This document shows positions 33,216 to 44,741 of a stretch of DNA of 64,000 nucleotides, piece after piece. A program made the position numbers and the translations under genes. The notes under the pieces are model-generated. The model saw only the letters and a program-made list of their open reading frames with translations. It was not told where the DNA came from and made no database searches. Source of the stretch: Mesorhabditis belari (lineage: Eukaryota > Nematoda > Chromadorea > Rhabditida > Rhabditidae); contig CAUEEP010000922.1 of the NCBI GenBank assembly GCA_958450365.1, positions 1,488,001 through 1,552,000 of the forward strand. The letters are read 5' to 3'. The first letter of the stretch is position 1; every line of letters begins with the position of its first letter.

Positions 33216-34005
33216 TTCCTTTCGGTGTTCGATTTTGATGGACGGAAAAATAAGGGATAAGTCCAAAAAAATGGGGATTGATTGATGGAAAGCACCCAAC
33301 AACTGTTAATGGAAAATCATTTGAAAAGAAAAGATAAAAAAGAAAAGTCTATCTTGCAAAAAGCTTTGTTTTAGATGTAAAATTAATGTAAAAATTGTTT
33401 AAACGGCGTTTTTCTTACAGCTTTTCGACATTCTTTACCGTACTCGAATTGTCATCATTCAAAACAAATTATTCAAAGCTTCATTGTTTTTATAGAATTT
33501 AACCAACGATTGATATTAGAGGAAGGAGAAGAGAATGAGAGATATTCAAAATTAAAACATCAAATAGGCTTTCAGCGCTACTTTTCTGCACTGAAAGCTT
33601 CCATAAAAAAGCTGCACTGAAAGCTTTCATTTATTTCCATATAAAAAGTGTTTCTTTTGCTCGAATTCCTTTTTCAAGCTTTGTTTTTGAAGAAAGTATT
33701 CATCCGATTCTTTTTCTTGTTTATCTTCTCCACTTTTTCTCTTCATTTTTTATATCCGCATCAATGTCTCTTCATTTCTGGCGAAGAAATTTTGTTTCTT
33801 TTCTTTAGAAATCATTTTCACACTTGATTGCTCATTCTTTTCTTTCTTTTTTTCTTTAAATAATCTTTTCCTTATCTATAGAATTTGAAGGATTAACTAG
33901 TGGATCTTTAAGATTTGATTATCAAAAGAATGATGTACATTTTGAAAGAATGATGTACGCTTTTCTATCGAAAGTTCAACTTAGACTTTTCTCATTGAAA
34001 ATCTG
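33216..34005. other. No feature seen
   Basis: AT-rich unique sequence with a short near-repeat GCACTGAAAGCTT (33,590-33,625). I see no exon. Confidence 0.5.
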
Positions 34006-34007
34006 GA

Positions 34008-34160
34008 TTGCTAGTTGAATCGCTAGTTGAATCGCTAGTTGAATCGCTAGTTGAATCGCTAGTTCAATTGCTAGTTCAATTGCTAGTTGAATCGCTAGTT
34101 GAATCACTAGTTGAATCGCTAGTTCAATTGCTAGTTGAATCACTAGTTAAATTGCTCAAT
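34008..34160. repeat. 12-bp minisatellite ATCGCTAGTTGA
   Basis: About twelve units with CAATTG variants. Confidence 0.92.
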
Positions 34161-34362
34161 ACTTCAAAACAAGTTGTTCATTGGAAATTCGATTTTAAAG
34201 TTTCACACTTGATTTTGTTGTTGTTCAAAAATCAGAAAATTCTAAACATCAGAGGGATTTTTGGGCGTCATTCACAGGAAATTCTTTGAATCTTTTGCGA
34301 GAATTTTCCCCGGTTTGTCTCACTTTTCCTCTTTTCTGACTAACGACTTTTGAAATCTTTGA

Positions 34363-34500
34363 GTCAGAGGAGAAGTTAGAAGAGAGGTTAGAAGAGAAGT
34401 CGGAAGAGAAGTCAGAAGAGAAGTCAGAAGAGAAGTCGGAAGAGAAGTCTGAAGAGAGGTCAGAAGAGAAGTTAGAAGAGAAGTCTGAAGAGAATTCTCT
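34363..34500. repeat. 12-bp purine minisatellite AGAGAAGTCAGA
   Basis: About eleven units of AGAAGAGAAGTC. Confidence 0.9.
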
Positions 34501-35034
34501 TAAGAGATTCTCTTAAGTCAAAAGAAAATCACGAATTAGGCATTGAACGGCTTTGTGAACTTTAGAATTTCAAAGAGAATCGGTTTTTTTGGGTACTTTC
34601 TATATCTTTATTTGAATTTGTTTGAAAAAATTTGAATTTGTCTGAATTTTGCTTTGACTTTTGCTTTAAACCTTTCAATTATTCTTTCAATTCTTTCAGT
34701 TCTTTCAATTCTTTCAATCCTTTCAATTCTTTTCATTGCTAGATCCTCCAGAAGGGGGAGTCTTGTCCTGATTTGACAGTTGGTCTTGACTTAGCTCATA
34801 GTCCTAAGGTCCAACTAAAGCATTCCTTTCCAGCAACTATTCTATTCTGTTCTTCTTTTCCCATCCGATCTTTATTTCCTTTTATTTCTATTTCTATTTT
34901 CCTATCTTTCTATCTTTTTATCTTTTCCTATCTTTTCTATCTTTTCGTAGACTTTTCCCGGGTTTCAATCCGTTCACTTCACACGTAAATTACCTTGATT
35001 CCTCGTGAATTCCCAAAAAAAGTTAACTAGAAAA

Positions 35035-35295
35035 GTCAGAAAAGAAATAAAGAAAAGAAAGAAGGAAAGAAAGAAAAGAAAGAAAGAAAGAAAAAAAGAA
35101 AGGAAAGAAAGAAAGAAAAGAAAGAAAGAAATAAAGAAAAGAAATAAAGAAAAGAAAGAAGGAAAGAAAGAAAAGAAAGAAGGAAAGAAATAAAGAAAAG
35201 AAAGAAGGAAAGAAAGAAAAGAAAGAAAGAAATAAAGAAAGAAAGGAAAGAAAGAAAAGAAAGAAAGAAAAGTCAGAAAAGAAAGAAAAGAAATT
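35035..35295. repeat. GAAAGAAA purine tract
   Basis: 260 bp almost without pyrimidines on the plus strand; only TAAA interruptions and two TCA. Confidence 0.95.
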
Positions 35296-35400
35296 TCCAC
35301 TAATTCCTCAAAAAAAAAATAAAAAAATGAATCATTTTGCAGTCTTGAAAAGATCAAATTTTCTAAATTTTTCTATTTTGCTCTATTTGAAAGCATTTAA

Positions 35401-35673
35401 ATGAGGTGCTATTCAAGCTGTGATCAAACAAAGAAAATTTCAAATACAAATTCAAATACAAATTCAAATTCAAACAAAAATTTGAAACGATCCGATAAAA
35501 ATAGAGATTTGTTATTCGAAATCGCTCAAATCATTGAAAACAGCTTTGACAATTTTGCTCTTGTTTACAAAAATTGCAAAATAAAGCCCGTAAAACCTTT
35601 CGAATTGCTTAGAAAGAATTTTTTGGAATCTGCAAGGGGAGACCTATCTATCGGGCACGTGTGCCAGATGTAG
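35401..35673 (+). CDS. Unrecognised open frame (90 codons)
   Basis: An N-terminal Asn/Ser repeat is followed by about 50 residues of mixed composition (RDLLFEIAQIIENSFDNFAL). The end runs into a dispersed repeat at 35,632. No splice context or family is recognised. Confidence 0.18.
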   Translation: MRCYSSCDQTKKISNTNSNTNSNSNKNLKRSDKNRDLLFEIAQIIENSFDNFALVYKNCKIKPVKPFELLRKNFLESARGDLSIGHVCQM

Positions 35674-35812
35674 AGCGATTGCTCGCTCGCACAAAGAGCA
35701 CCTAGCCAGTCAGTTAACACAGTCGTTTGCTTTGTAGATGATCGATAAAGATATTCAGCTGGAGATTTGCACCCAGGGGTTTTCGAGGTCGCTGAATCGA
35801 TTCTAAACATTC
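35632..35812. repeat. Dispersed ~180-bp repeat (inverted relative to 42.5-42.8 kb)
   Basis: Contains CGGGCACGTGTGCCAGATGT and CGCTCGCACAAAGAGCACC, then GATATTCAGCTGGAGATTTG. The reverse complement occurs 1.7 times in tandem at 42,463-42,770. Confidence 0.85.
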
Positions 35813-36257
35813 ATTTAATTGAGTTTATTAAATAGAACTCGAGTTTAATTGGTTGAAACTTCACAGCAGATAGATAATCCTTATAGTTTCTCTAACTATA
35901 CTTTACTAATCACTTCAATTCCTTTTCCATAAATCATTTTCTTTTCTTCATCGCCCATTTCTTTTTGATTCAATGATTTCTAAACAAAGAGCTCAGTTCT
36001 TGAAAGGATTTGAAAGAATTTGAAAGGATTTGAACAAGTTTTGTTCCACAAAAACTTTTGAAAAGAAATAATCTTTTCTTTTTTCGTCTAGTCTAGAATT
36101 CTCGAATTTTTAAATCAATTTTTACCAATTCTTAATTCTTTTTTGACCATAAACGCTCTTCATCTAGTGCAGTGAGTTTGTTGAAGAGCTGGTGATTTAA
36201 TTCTCCAACTTCTAGAGAAATTTTGGAAAGGATTACAGCCAACTACTCATTATACCG

Positions 36258-36471
36258 TATTTTCTCTAATACTGCACCCTGAGCGTCGCCTAAATTCCTC
36301 GAAATCTCGAGAACCGCTTATCAGAACCTATCGATGTGGGGTCGGAAAATGTAGCTGACGATGAGATCTTGCAGGGGATTAGGGTGTTGAGCTTCTGGGA
36401 AAGCTTTGGAAGCCGTAAAATAGTCACCAACTCGGCTCGCTTCGGTACACTACTATTAGAGAGAAACGGTA
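36258..36471. mobile_element. MITE family CCGTATTTTCTC, copy 1
   Basis: About 214 bp between CCGTATTTTCTCTAATA and TATTAGAGAGAAACGG, flanked by TA. The body contains CGATGTGGGGTCGGAAAATG and TAGTCACCAACTCGG. No coding frame. Confidence 0.85.
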
Positions 36472-36610
36472 ATCGTTATAGATGTTTAAGATAAATGTTT
36501 TTAGTCAATTTTGGTATTCAAGTTATGATGTTACTCTAGATGTTTCCTTCTGCTTCTTCCTTTCTTCCTTTCTCTTCCCCTTTGTATTCCCTCTTTTTCC
36601 CTGGCAAACA

Positions 36611-36661
36611 GGTACCGGATAGCTCAGTGGTTAAAGCAATTAGATCGAGTCTGAGCTAGTT
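36611..36661 (+). tRNA. 5' half of a tRNA-like sequence cut by a MITE
   Basis: GGTACCGGATAGCTCAGTGG with TTAAAGC resembles a tRNA acceptor, D arm and A box. The sequence stops where the next MITE begins (about 36,662) and no 3' half with a B box is found on the far side. Confidence 0.3.
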
Positions 36662-36871
36662 AACGTATTTTCCCTAATAGTACTCTAAGCCTCGCCTAAA
36701 TTCGTTGAAATCTAGAGAAGCGCTTATCAGAACCTATCGATGTGGGGTCGGAAAATGTAGCTGACGATGAGATTTTGCAGGGGATTAGAGGATTGAGCTT
36801 CTGGGAAAGCTTTGGAGCCGTAGAATAGTCACCAACTCGGCTTGCCGGGCTACTATTAGAGAAAATACGGT
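36662..36871. mobile_element. MITE family CCGTATTTTCTC, copy 2
   Basis: Same body as copy 1, with ends AACGTATTTTCCC and GAGAAAATACGG and TA flanks. Confidence 0.85.
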
Positions 36872-36958
36872 ATTACTTCCCTTATTACTGGCTTGGCTTG
36901 GATAAAGTCCCTGCTAGAACCTGGCTCACAGGTCTAATTGTAATATCATTGGCTAGAT

Positions 36959-37176
36959 ACCGTATTTTCTCTAGTAGTAGTGCATTGAGATGCCTTGAAC
37001 GTTGCCTAAATTCCTCGAAATCTCGAGAACCGCTTATCAGAACGTATCGATGTGAGGTCGGAAAATGTAGCTGACGGGATCTTGTAGCTGATTAGAGTGT
37101 TGAGCTTCTGCAAAAGCTTTGGAAGCCGTAGAATAGTCACCAACTCGGCTCGTCACTACTACTAGAGAGAAACGGT
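36959..37176. mobile_element. MITE family CCGTATTTTCTC, copy 3
   Basis: Ends CCGTATTTTCTCTAG and CTAGAGAGAAACGG, flanked by TA. The following 37,185-37,295 is the reverse complement of 60,142-60,250, and a fourth truncated end lies at 37,297-37,331. Confidence 0.85.
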
Positions 37177-37865
37177 AAGTTCGGTAAGCCAGTTCAAGCC
37201 TGATTTCTGGTTTCTCTAGTTTTTGTTTGATTTGGTTAGGTGGTTGACTTTACAGCGACCTTGGCAAGCTTGCCTTAGCTCATTCATATTCAGCATTCAT
37301 AGTCATCAACTCGGCTCGTCACTACTATTAAAGTATCCAAAACCTTTTCAAATACTTTTCACTTTTCAATTTCTCAAACTTTGATGCTCAGATTTGAAAA
37401 TGAGAAGACGATGATAAAGGAGAAGAGGGCTGAAATTTGAGGGAAAGATTTTTCTTGACTTAAGCGAAAATGTTTTTGCGAAGTTTTCGAATTCAAAGGA
37501 GGGGGAAAAGGCTGAAGTGAGGGGATTTTGCGTGTGTGTTGGAGGGGGATTTCTTGACTCTTTTACCCATTTCCCTTCCTTTTTTCCGTGTTTTCATCAA
37601 CCACTTTACTTTTGATGAGAAAAAGATGATGTTGTTGGCTCGAAAAAAAGAGCGGAAAACACTTTTACTATGAATCGGAAATTCGCAATTTACGTTTTAA
37701 CACATTTTTTTTGTTTTTTTTTTGATAGATTTTGTTGATTTCTTGATTTAAAAGGTTTTTAAAAGATTTTAAACGATTTTAAAATATTCTATTGGTTTTT
37801 GAATTTAATAGCAATGCTAGAACCGTTGCGTTTACGTTAGACTTGTACTTTGTGCGTATTCTAAT

Positions 37866-38005
37866 CATTACAGTAAGCTAATCCATTACAGTAAGCCATT
37901 ACAGCAAGCCATTATAGTAAGCCATTAGCAGTAAGCCATTACAGTAAGCCATTACAGCAAGCCATTATAGTAAGCCATCTCTAAGCCCCATTACAGTAAG
38001 CCAAA
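37866..38005. repeat. 13-bp repeat GTAAGCCATTACA
   Basis: About nine degenerate units. Confidence 0.85.
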
Positions 38006-38045
38006 ACTCTATCCTATCAAAAATGTAACTTATCTAAAAATTAGT

Positions 38046-38312
38046 GTGACATCCAGATAAGGAGGTAAAACCCCAAAAAACAGATCGAGGTGAAAAAAAA
38101 ATGCCTAGTAAGCTAATTTCAATAAAATACATTGGATCGAGAATCTACTTTGACAAAAACATTGTGTGACATCCAGATAGGGAAACCCCTAAAAACTAGA
38201 TTCTCAAAGTTACTGTAGCTTAAAAAAAACAGCTAGTAAGCTAATTTCAATAAAATACATTGGATCGAGAATCTACTTTGACAAAAACGTTGTGTGACAT
38301 CCAGATAAAAGA
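38046..38312. repeat. ~120-bp tandem repeat with GTGTGACATCCAGATA
   Basis: Two and a half units. The second and third share more than 55 identical bases around AATACATTGGATCGAGAATC. Confidence 0.85.
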
Positions 38313-38924
38313 ATTGGAAAATAAGAATCTCGTAAACATCTCTTCAAAACGAGAAATTATAGATCAAATGTAACTTTTCCTTATGACCAATCTGAATTCT
38401 TTCTTTTTGGTTCAAATTTTCTTGAAATTCCTTGTAAAAAGTAGATTTTGTTTATGGGAAATAGTCAGGGTTTTTGAATTTGAAAAATCTTCGCTACTCG
38501 ACAAAATACTAAAATTAAGTAAAAAATCGTTCGAATCTTGTCTAGTTTTCTGATTTTGTCTCATTTTCTCTATTCAAAACCGGAAACGTGACTTTATTCA
38601 CCAATTTTCGCGATTTCCTTACGAAAAGCAAGGATTTTCGGGGGATTTTTTGAGAAAAATTGTTTCCTAATTAAAAGATATTCAAAGAAATCAGAGGGAA
38701 ATGGGAAAAGAAAACAAAAAAGAAATCAGGAAATCCGAATAAAGCAAAAAGGAAAGATTGAGGATGATTCAAAACGCAAAAAAATGAATCGGGAAGGTTT
38801 TTGAATCCGGAAATCACACGAGAAATCGACTTTTGTATCATTTTTAAGTTTATATCCTTTATCTTGATTTTCTAGATTTTTTAATATTAACATTTTCTCA
38901 CTTTAAATTTAGTTGATTTTTTTT

Positions 38925-39505
38925 TTAGGGAGAGGTGGGGTTTTTTTTTTGGATTATTTTGTTTTTTAAGGGGGGAGTTTGTTTTTTTTGGAGGGGGAAG
39001 GGTTTTAATTTTTGTGATGGTTTTTTTGAGATTTTGCGGGGGTTTTTCGAGGGGTTGGGAGTATTGAGGTTTGGATGGGGGAGGTTTGTGGGGGGCGGGG
39101 ATTTAGGGGTTTTTTTTTTTTAGGGGTTGATTTTTGGGTTTGGGGTTTTTGGGGGTTTCGATTGGGGTTTTTGGGGGGGGTGGGGCGGGGTTTCAAGGGG
39201 GAAGGTGGGTTTGGGAGAAAAGGTTTGGTTTTGGGGGGGAGGGGTTTTTTTTTGGAGGAGGGGGTTGGGTTTTGGGGGGGAGTGGTTTAGGGGGAAATCA
39301 AAAGAAAGAGAACCCCAGTCGGCACATGAACTCGAGTCCTAGTTCGAATCCCTTTTTTTTCCGCTAAAGCTAGCCAGGAACCGAAGCCATAGAGAAGCAA
39401 TAAGGAGATTGGGGAAACATAAAAGCTAAAACCTTGGCTTTTTTGGAGGGGATCCGGGGGGGGTTTGGGGGGGGTTTTTGGTGGGGGGGGGTTTTTTTTT
39501 TCCTT
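38925..39505. other. G/T-only strand-biased block
   Basis: From 38,925 to 39,295 and 39,443 to 39,505 the plus strand is almost entirely G and T with runs of 4-9 G and 5-12 T. Ordinary mixed sequence, with a tRNA-like AGTTCGAATCCC, sits between (39,296-39,442). The block has many potential G-quadruplex runs but also looks like low-quality consensus. Its frames (GFWGGVGRGF-type) are not genes. Confidence 0.8.
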
Positions 39506-40014
39506 TTATCCTAATATTTAAATTTTTCAAGCATTTTTTTTTTTCTCCTTTCATCCTATTTTCTTCTATTTTATTCTATTTTTTCTATTTTTTTCGAATC
39601 ATCCTCTATTTAATCATCCTTTCTTTTTTTTTTTGTTTTTTTTCTTTTGCAATTTTTAAAAAAAAAAAGATAATTTTATATTTCTATTGTCAAAATACCC
39701 TTGAAATCTGAATTTAAATTGAATCATTTTCTGAGCTTTTTGGCTATAAGATTCATCTTTTGAACCACAAGATCTCTTTATTCTTTTGAACATCACTTTA
39801 TTCTTTTACACATCTCTTTATTCTTTTGCACATCTCTTTATTCTATGTAAAAGGGAATCCCCAAACATTTTTCTTTTCCAAAATTCTGGAGAAGATTTCT
39901 CAAATGGAATTCTATTGACGGAAAAATTCTTTTTTTTATTGATGGCCTTCTTCCGCTTATTGAGGATGTTCAGAAGAAAGGCTATTTTATCCAATTTTGA
40001 GAAAAGGAGAACGA

Positions 40015-40230
40015 ATAAAGAAAGAAAGAAGAAAGAAAGAAGAAAGAAGAAGAGAAAGAAGAAGAGAAAGAAGAAGAAGAGAAAGAAAGAAAGAAGAAGA
40101 AGAAGAGAAAGAAAGAAAGAAGAAGAAGAAGAGAAAGAAAGAAGAGAAAGAAAGAAGAAGAGAAAGAAGAAGAGAAAGAAGAGAAAGAAAGAAAGAAGAA
40201 GAAGAAGAAGAGAAAGAAAGAAAGAACAGA
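40015..40230. repeat. GAA/GAAA purine tract
   Basis: 215 bp of A and G only (AAAGAAGAAGAG units). Confidence 0.95.
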
Positions 40231-40874
40231 AATGTGATGAAGTTCTGGACTACGTGGACTTTCAAAACCCATTCTCACTTCTGCATTATCAGTATCTTAA
40301 ACCTTAAAAGCTTATCTATTGAATGAAATCTTTGACATTAAATCTATAATTGTTGCCTTACTCTGCACAATCTGTATCCTATCAAAATAGCTTTAAAGAC
40401 TATTTCCAGGCCAATTTCGATCCTGGTTTGATTTCCGGAATTGTTGATTTAATCTGTCTGGATAAACCATTCTGACAAGCTTCAAGCCCGTTTGGAATAG
40501 TCTCTAAAATACTCTTCTACAGCTCTTTCTTTTGTACTTTTGACTTTGGCAAAAGGTAAAAGGCAATTTGCTTTTGGCAAAAGTGTAAACCCATCTCTTC
40601 TAACTCATCAAATTCTTTTCCAATCATTTTCTCGTTACCAAATCGATAAATATCGTGATTGTAGTGCACCAGAAGAGTTGCGTTTACATAGAGTTAAAGT
40701 CTGCTGATGAATAAGGCTTAAAGCAAGGAAAACAAGGATTATACTTTTACAAGAATTATACAAATTCAAAGTTTCTTTTGCTTTGTTTTGCTTTTCTTTG
40801 CTTTGCTTTGCGAACTCTGTATTTTGTATGCATTTTGTCTATATTTTGTAGTCTGTAGTTATAGTGAAGTTTTA

Positions 40875-41222
40875 AAATCAAGATCCATAAGCTAAAATAA
40901 AGATCTCTAAGCTAAAATAAAGATTTCTAAGCTAAAATCAAGATTTCTAAGTTAAAATCAAGATTTCTAAGCTAAAATAAAGATCTCTAAGCTAAAATCA
41001 AGATTTCTAAGCTAAAATCAAGATTTCTAAGTTAAAATCAAGATTTCTAAGCTAAAATAAAGATCTCTAAGCTAAAATCAAGATTTCTAAGCTAAAATCA
41101 AGATTTCTAAGCTAAAATCAAGATTTCTAAGTTAAAACAAAGATTTCTAAGCTAAAATCAAGATTTCTAAGCTAAAATCAAGATCTCTAAGTTAAAATAA
41201 AGATTTCTAAGCTAAAATTACT
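40875..41222. repeat. 20-bp minisatellite CTAAGCTAAAATCAAGATTT
   Basis: About 17 regular 20-mers with TAAAGATCT and TTAAAATC variants. Confidence 0.95.
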
Positions 41223-41382
41223 AGCTAAAAACCTCAAAAAGTTAAAAAATCTTTCAAAAAATCTCTTAAAGCGGTCATTTTCTGTTTTTCTGTTAAAAAC
41301 ACACGTCAAAAGCTATTCTTTTCTTTCGTTCTTTCATTCTTTCATTTAATTCTTCAATTTGTTTCTTTCTTCTTTTTTCAAT

Positions 41383-41796
41383 CTCTTCCAATCTCTTCCA
41401 ATCTCCTCCAATCTCTTCCAATCTCTTCCAATCTCCTCCAATCTCTTCCAATCTCTTCCAATCTCTTCCAGTCTCTTCCAATCTCTTCCAATCTCCTCCA
41501 ATCTCTTCCAATCTCTTCCAATCTCCTCCAATCTCTTCCAATCTCTTCCAATCTCCTCCAATCTCTTCCAATCTCTTCCAATCTCTTCCAATCTCTTCCA
41601 ATCTCTTCCAATCTCTTCCAATCTCTTCCAATCTCTTCCAATCTCTTCCAATCTCTTCCAATCTCTTCCAATCTCTTCCAGTCTCTTCCAATCTCTTCCA
41701 ATCTCCTCCAATCTCTTCCAATCTCTTCCAATCTCCTCCAATCTCTTCCAATCTCCTCCAATCTCTTCCAATCTCTTCCAATCTCTTCCAATCACA
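41383..41796. repeat. 10-bp minisatellite AATCTCTTCC
   Basis: 41 decamers, with CTCC variants every second or third unit. The minus-strand frames repeating EEIGRDWKRL are translations of three decamers and are not proteins. Confidence 0.97.
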
Positions 41797-42462
41797 TCTC
41801 ATTGAAAAAAGAAAAACAAAAACAAAATGAATTTGGGTTAAACGAAAATCTTTTTCTGTTCGAAATTCTTTTTTTTCTGTTTTTTTTTTAGTAAAAAAAA
41901 TTTGGGTAAAAAGGCGGAATTTGGGGGAAATTTTTGCAGTAAATTCAATCAAATTAACGGATTTTTTTTTTTCGTTTTGAAAGCTTTGGATTTCTATTAA
42001 ATCTTTTTTGCTTCGAAAATTTCATTATTAAACCTTTTCAGTAAGGTTTTTCCATTGATTTTTCAGTTTTTCCATTGATTTCTTTGATTTTTCATTGATT
42101 TTTCATTGATTTTTATTTCTTTTTTCCAAAATCCCCAGACTTTTCGTTAAAATTTCATCAAAAACAACGAAATTTGAATTTTTTTTTCATGAAACTTTGC
42201 GATTTTTGAGTCAAACTTTACTAGATTACTCGTTTTTTTGCTTTCTTTTGCTTTCTTTTGCTTTTTCGGGATAAATTCTTAAGAAAAACTTATCACGAGA
42301 AATGTTGCGTGTCTCAAGAAGTGATTTAGCGCTAAGAAAAGAGATTTCAAAGATGAGTAAAACGGCTAAAACCCATTTTACTAAAACTAAAACCCATTTT
42401 TTGAAGTTTAGATGAACGAAACTAGTGTTTCTAGTTGGTAGATTTAATGAAATAAATATCTT

Positions 42463-42770
42463 CAATCGATTCGCCGACCTCGAAAACCCCTGGATACAAA
42501 TTTACAGCTGAATATCTTGTTTTTAAATGAGATAAAATGCTCTAAAAGATCTAAATGAAAATGATTGGCTAGGTGTTCTTTGTGCGGGCGAACAATCGCT
42601 CTCCATCTGGCACCTCGTAAACCCCCGGGTGCAAATCTCCAGCTGAATATCTTTATCGATGATCTACAAAACGACTGTGTAAACTGACTGGCTAGGTGCT
42701 CTTTGTGCGAGCGAGCAATCGCTCTACATCTGGCACACGTGCCCGATAGATAGGTCTACCCTTTTCGATT
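42463..42770. repeat. Tandem pair of the 35.6-kb repeat, inverted
   Basis: Two units (42,463-42,610 and 42,600-42,770), each with AGCTGAATATCTT, GGCTAGGTG(C/T)TCTTTGTGCG and CATCTGGCAC. Confidence 0.85.
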
Positions 42771-44289
42771 TCGTAAACATCCCGTCCTCTGCCATCAACC
42801 ATTTTTTCCCACTGCCGTTTTCCCAGAGGTTTTGCAGACGTTTTTGCAGACATTTTCCAGACATTTTCCAGACATTTTCCAGACGTTTCCCAGTCGTTGC
42901 CGAGACGTTTCCCCGACGTTTCCCATTTGTTTAAAGAATCCGTTTTTTGTTCTTGATCTAACAAATTACAGTTTCCAATTCTAAACGACCCAAATAGTCA
43001 CATCCGGTTTCAGAAAAACCCACTAATTATCATTTTACCAAATTTCATTCCACTTTTCTTAGAACCGAGTTTTGTGAAGAGATCCACTTGAGAACTCTCA
43101 TTTTCTTCCCTTTTATCTCTTCCTTTTTTCGCTTTTTGATTGAAAAGAGTTTCCTCTTTAGTGCAAAACAAAGAGCTCATTGAAATATTCACGTGAAAGC
43201 TGAAAGAAGAAAAGAAAAAAGAGAAAGATTTAGAGCGATTTGCTAAAATTGGACTTGCAATTTTGCAAGGGGTGATTTGAGGATAATTTATAGTCAGTAC
43301 ACCCATTGAATTAGTGATTCAGATAAAAATTTCTTCAGATATTTGATTATTTTTTGTTTCTTTTTGTGGCTAGTACAAATTCAGTATGTTTGTTTCTTCT
43401 CAAACAGACTTTTCCCATGCTTTTTGCTCAATCCATTTTCCTATTCATTATCCAATTGCTTAACAACTTTGATTTTGATTCTAATTATCATTATTCAATT
43501 ATCATTATTCACAAACGCACATCATCTGGCGCACTAATCGATGCAGAAAACTTTATTCTTCACACTTTATACTCAAAAATCTAAACAAATCCCTTCTAGT
43601 GCATTTCTAAACACAACCAAAAGCCAGTATTAACAAAAAATTGAAGAAGAAAAGAATCCATATGACAGAAAGGGCGCGTTTAACGGTGAGCACAAAGTAC
43701 ACACGGAAGACTTTCCGTCTACACCTTTTCTAGCGCACTCAAATCTTTCGCAGCAACCCAGGAAAGCTAAATTATAGAGTTCACTAGAAAGGGTGCGTTT
43801 GCAAAGTATTGAAAACTGTAAACAGTAAAGCTCAGTAAAGCTCTAGTGGGATTGCTTTGATTGAATTGAAATAAATCGATTCTTCAATCTTCAATCAATT
43901 CTAAGGCAACTCTTGCACTCAAATTACCCCAAATGATTCACCAATTCAACACCGTGTCTCGTATTTGTCAATTCCTCCTTTATCCCCATCATTTCCCCCC
44001 GTGAATCTCGATTCTTTTCCTTCTCACTCCTCCACTTTATTTCCTCATTCATCTAACTAGACAATAACGGGAAATTGGTGTTTTGATGAGAGAAAGTCAC
44101 AAAAATTTCTCAAAAAACGATTGGGGATTAAGCCGGAACTCTTCTAATTGACCGTTTTTGAGTCAAAATTTGTGTTTTTTTGAAGTTTTTTGGAAAAAAA
44201 GATTGACTTTTACTGAAAAATAACGAAATTTTCGGCAATGAACTTCGAAGATTACGATTTTCTTCCTTGTTGGCAATTGTTTCGGTTCA

Positions 44290-44590
44290 TTGACTTTAGC
44301 AATTGGCTTTAACAATTGGCTTTAGCAATTAGCTTTAGCAATTGACTTTAGCAATTGGCTTTGGCAACAATTGGCTTTAACAATTGGCTTTAGCAATTGG
44401 CTTTGGCGTTTGGCTTTAGCATTTGGCTTTGGCAATTAGCTTTAGCAATTGGCTTTGGCATTTGGCTTTGGCAACAATTGGCTTTAACAATTGGCTTTAG
44501 CAATTAGCTTTAGCAATTAGCTTTGGCAACAATTGGCTTTGGCAATTCTTTCAGTTCATTCGCTTTGCCAATTCTTTCAGTTCATTGACT
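44290..44590. repeat. 12-13 bp minisatellite CAATTGGCTTTAG
   Basis: About 20 units upstream of the GPCR gene, with GGCAACAATTGGC variants in two blocks. Confidence 0.9.
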
Positions 44591-44741
44591 TTGGCAATCT
44601 TTTCGGTTCATTTACCCAACTGAATCAAATCAATTCTTGTCGGATTTTTGATTTTGAAAGTTTTAAGTTTTAAACTCTATTCTCAAAGCTTGAGTTTCGA
44701 TAAGAGTTTTCAAAAAAATCGATTTCATTTTAGACCCAGAG

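Noticed and set aside
39005..39367. Gly/Phe-rich frames
   Set aside because: Products of G and T runs in a composition-biased block.
39786..40326. 173-codon Lys/Glu-rich frame
   Set aside because: Purine tract GAAAGAAG read in frame; the 40-residue leader has no support.
41293..41952. 219-codon minus-strand frame repeating EEIGRDWKRL
   Set aside because: Translation of a 10-bp minisatellite; the non-repeat ends are AT-rich and not protein-like.
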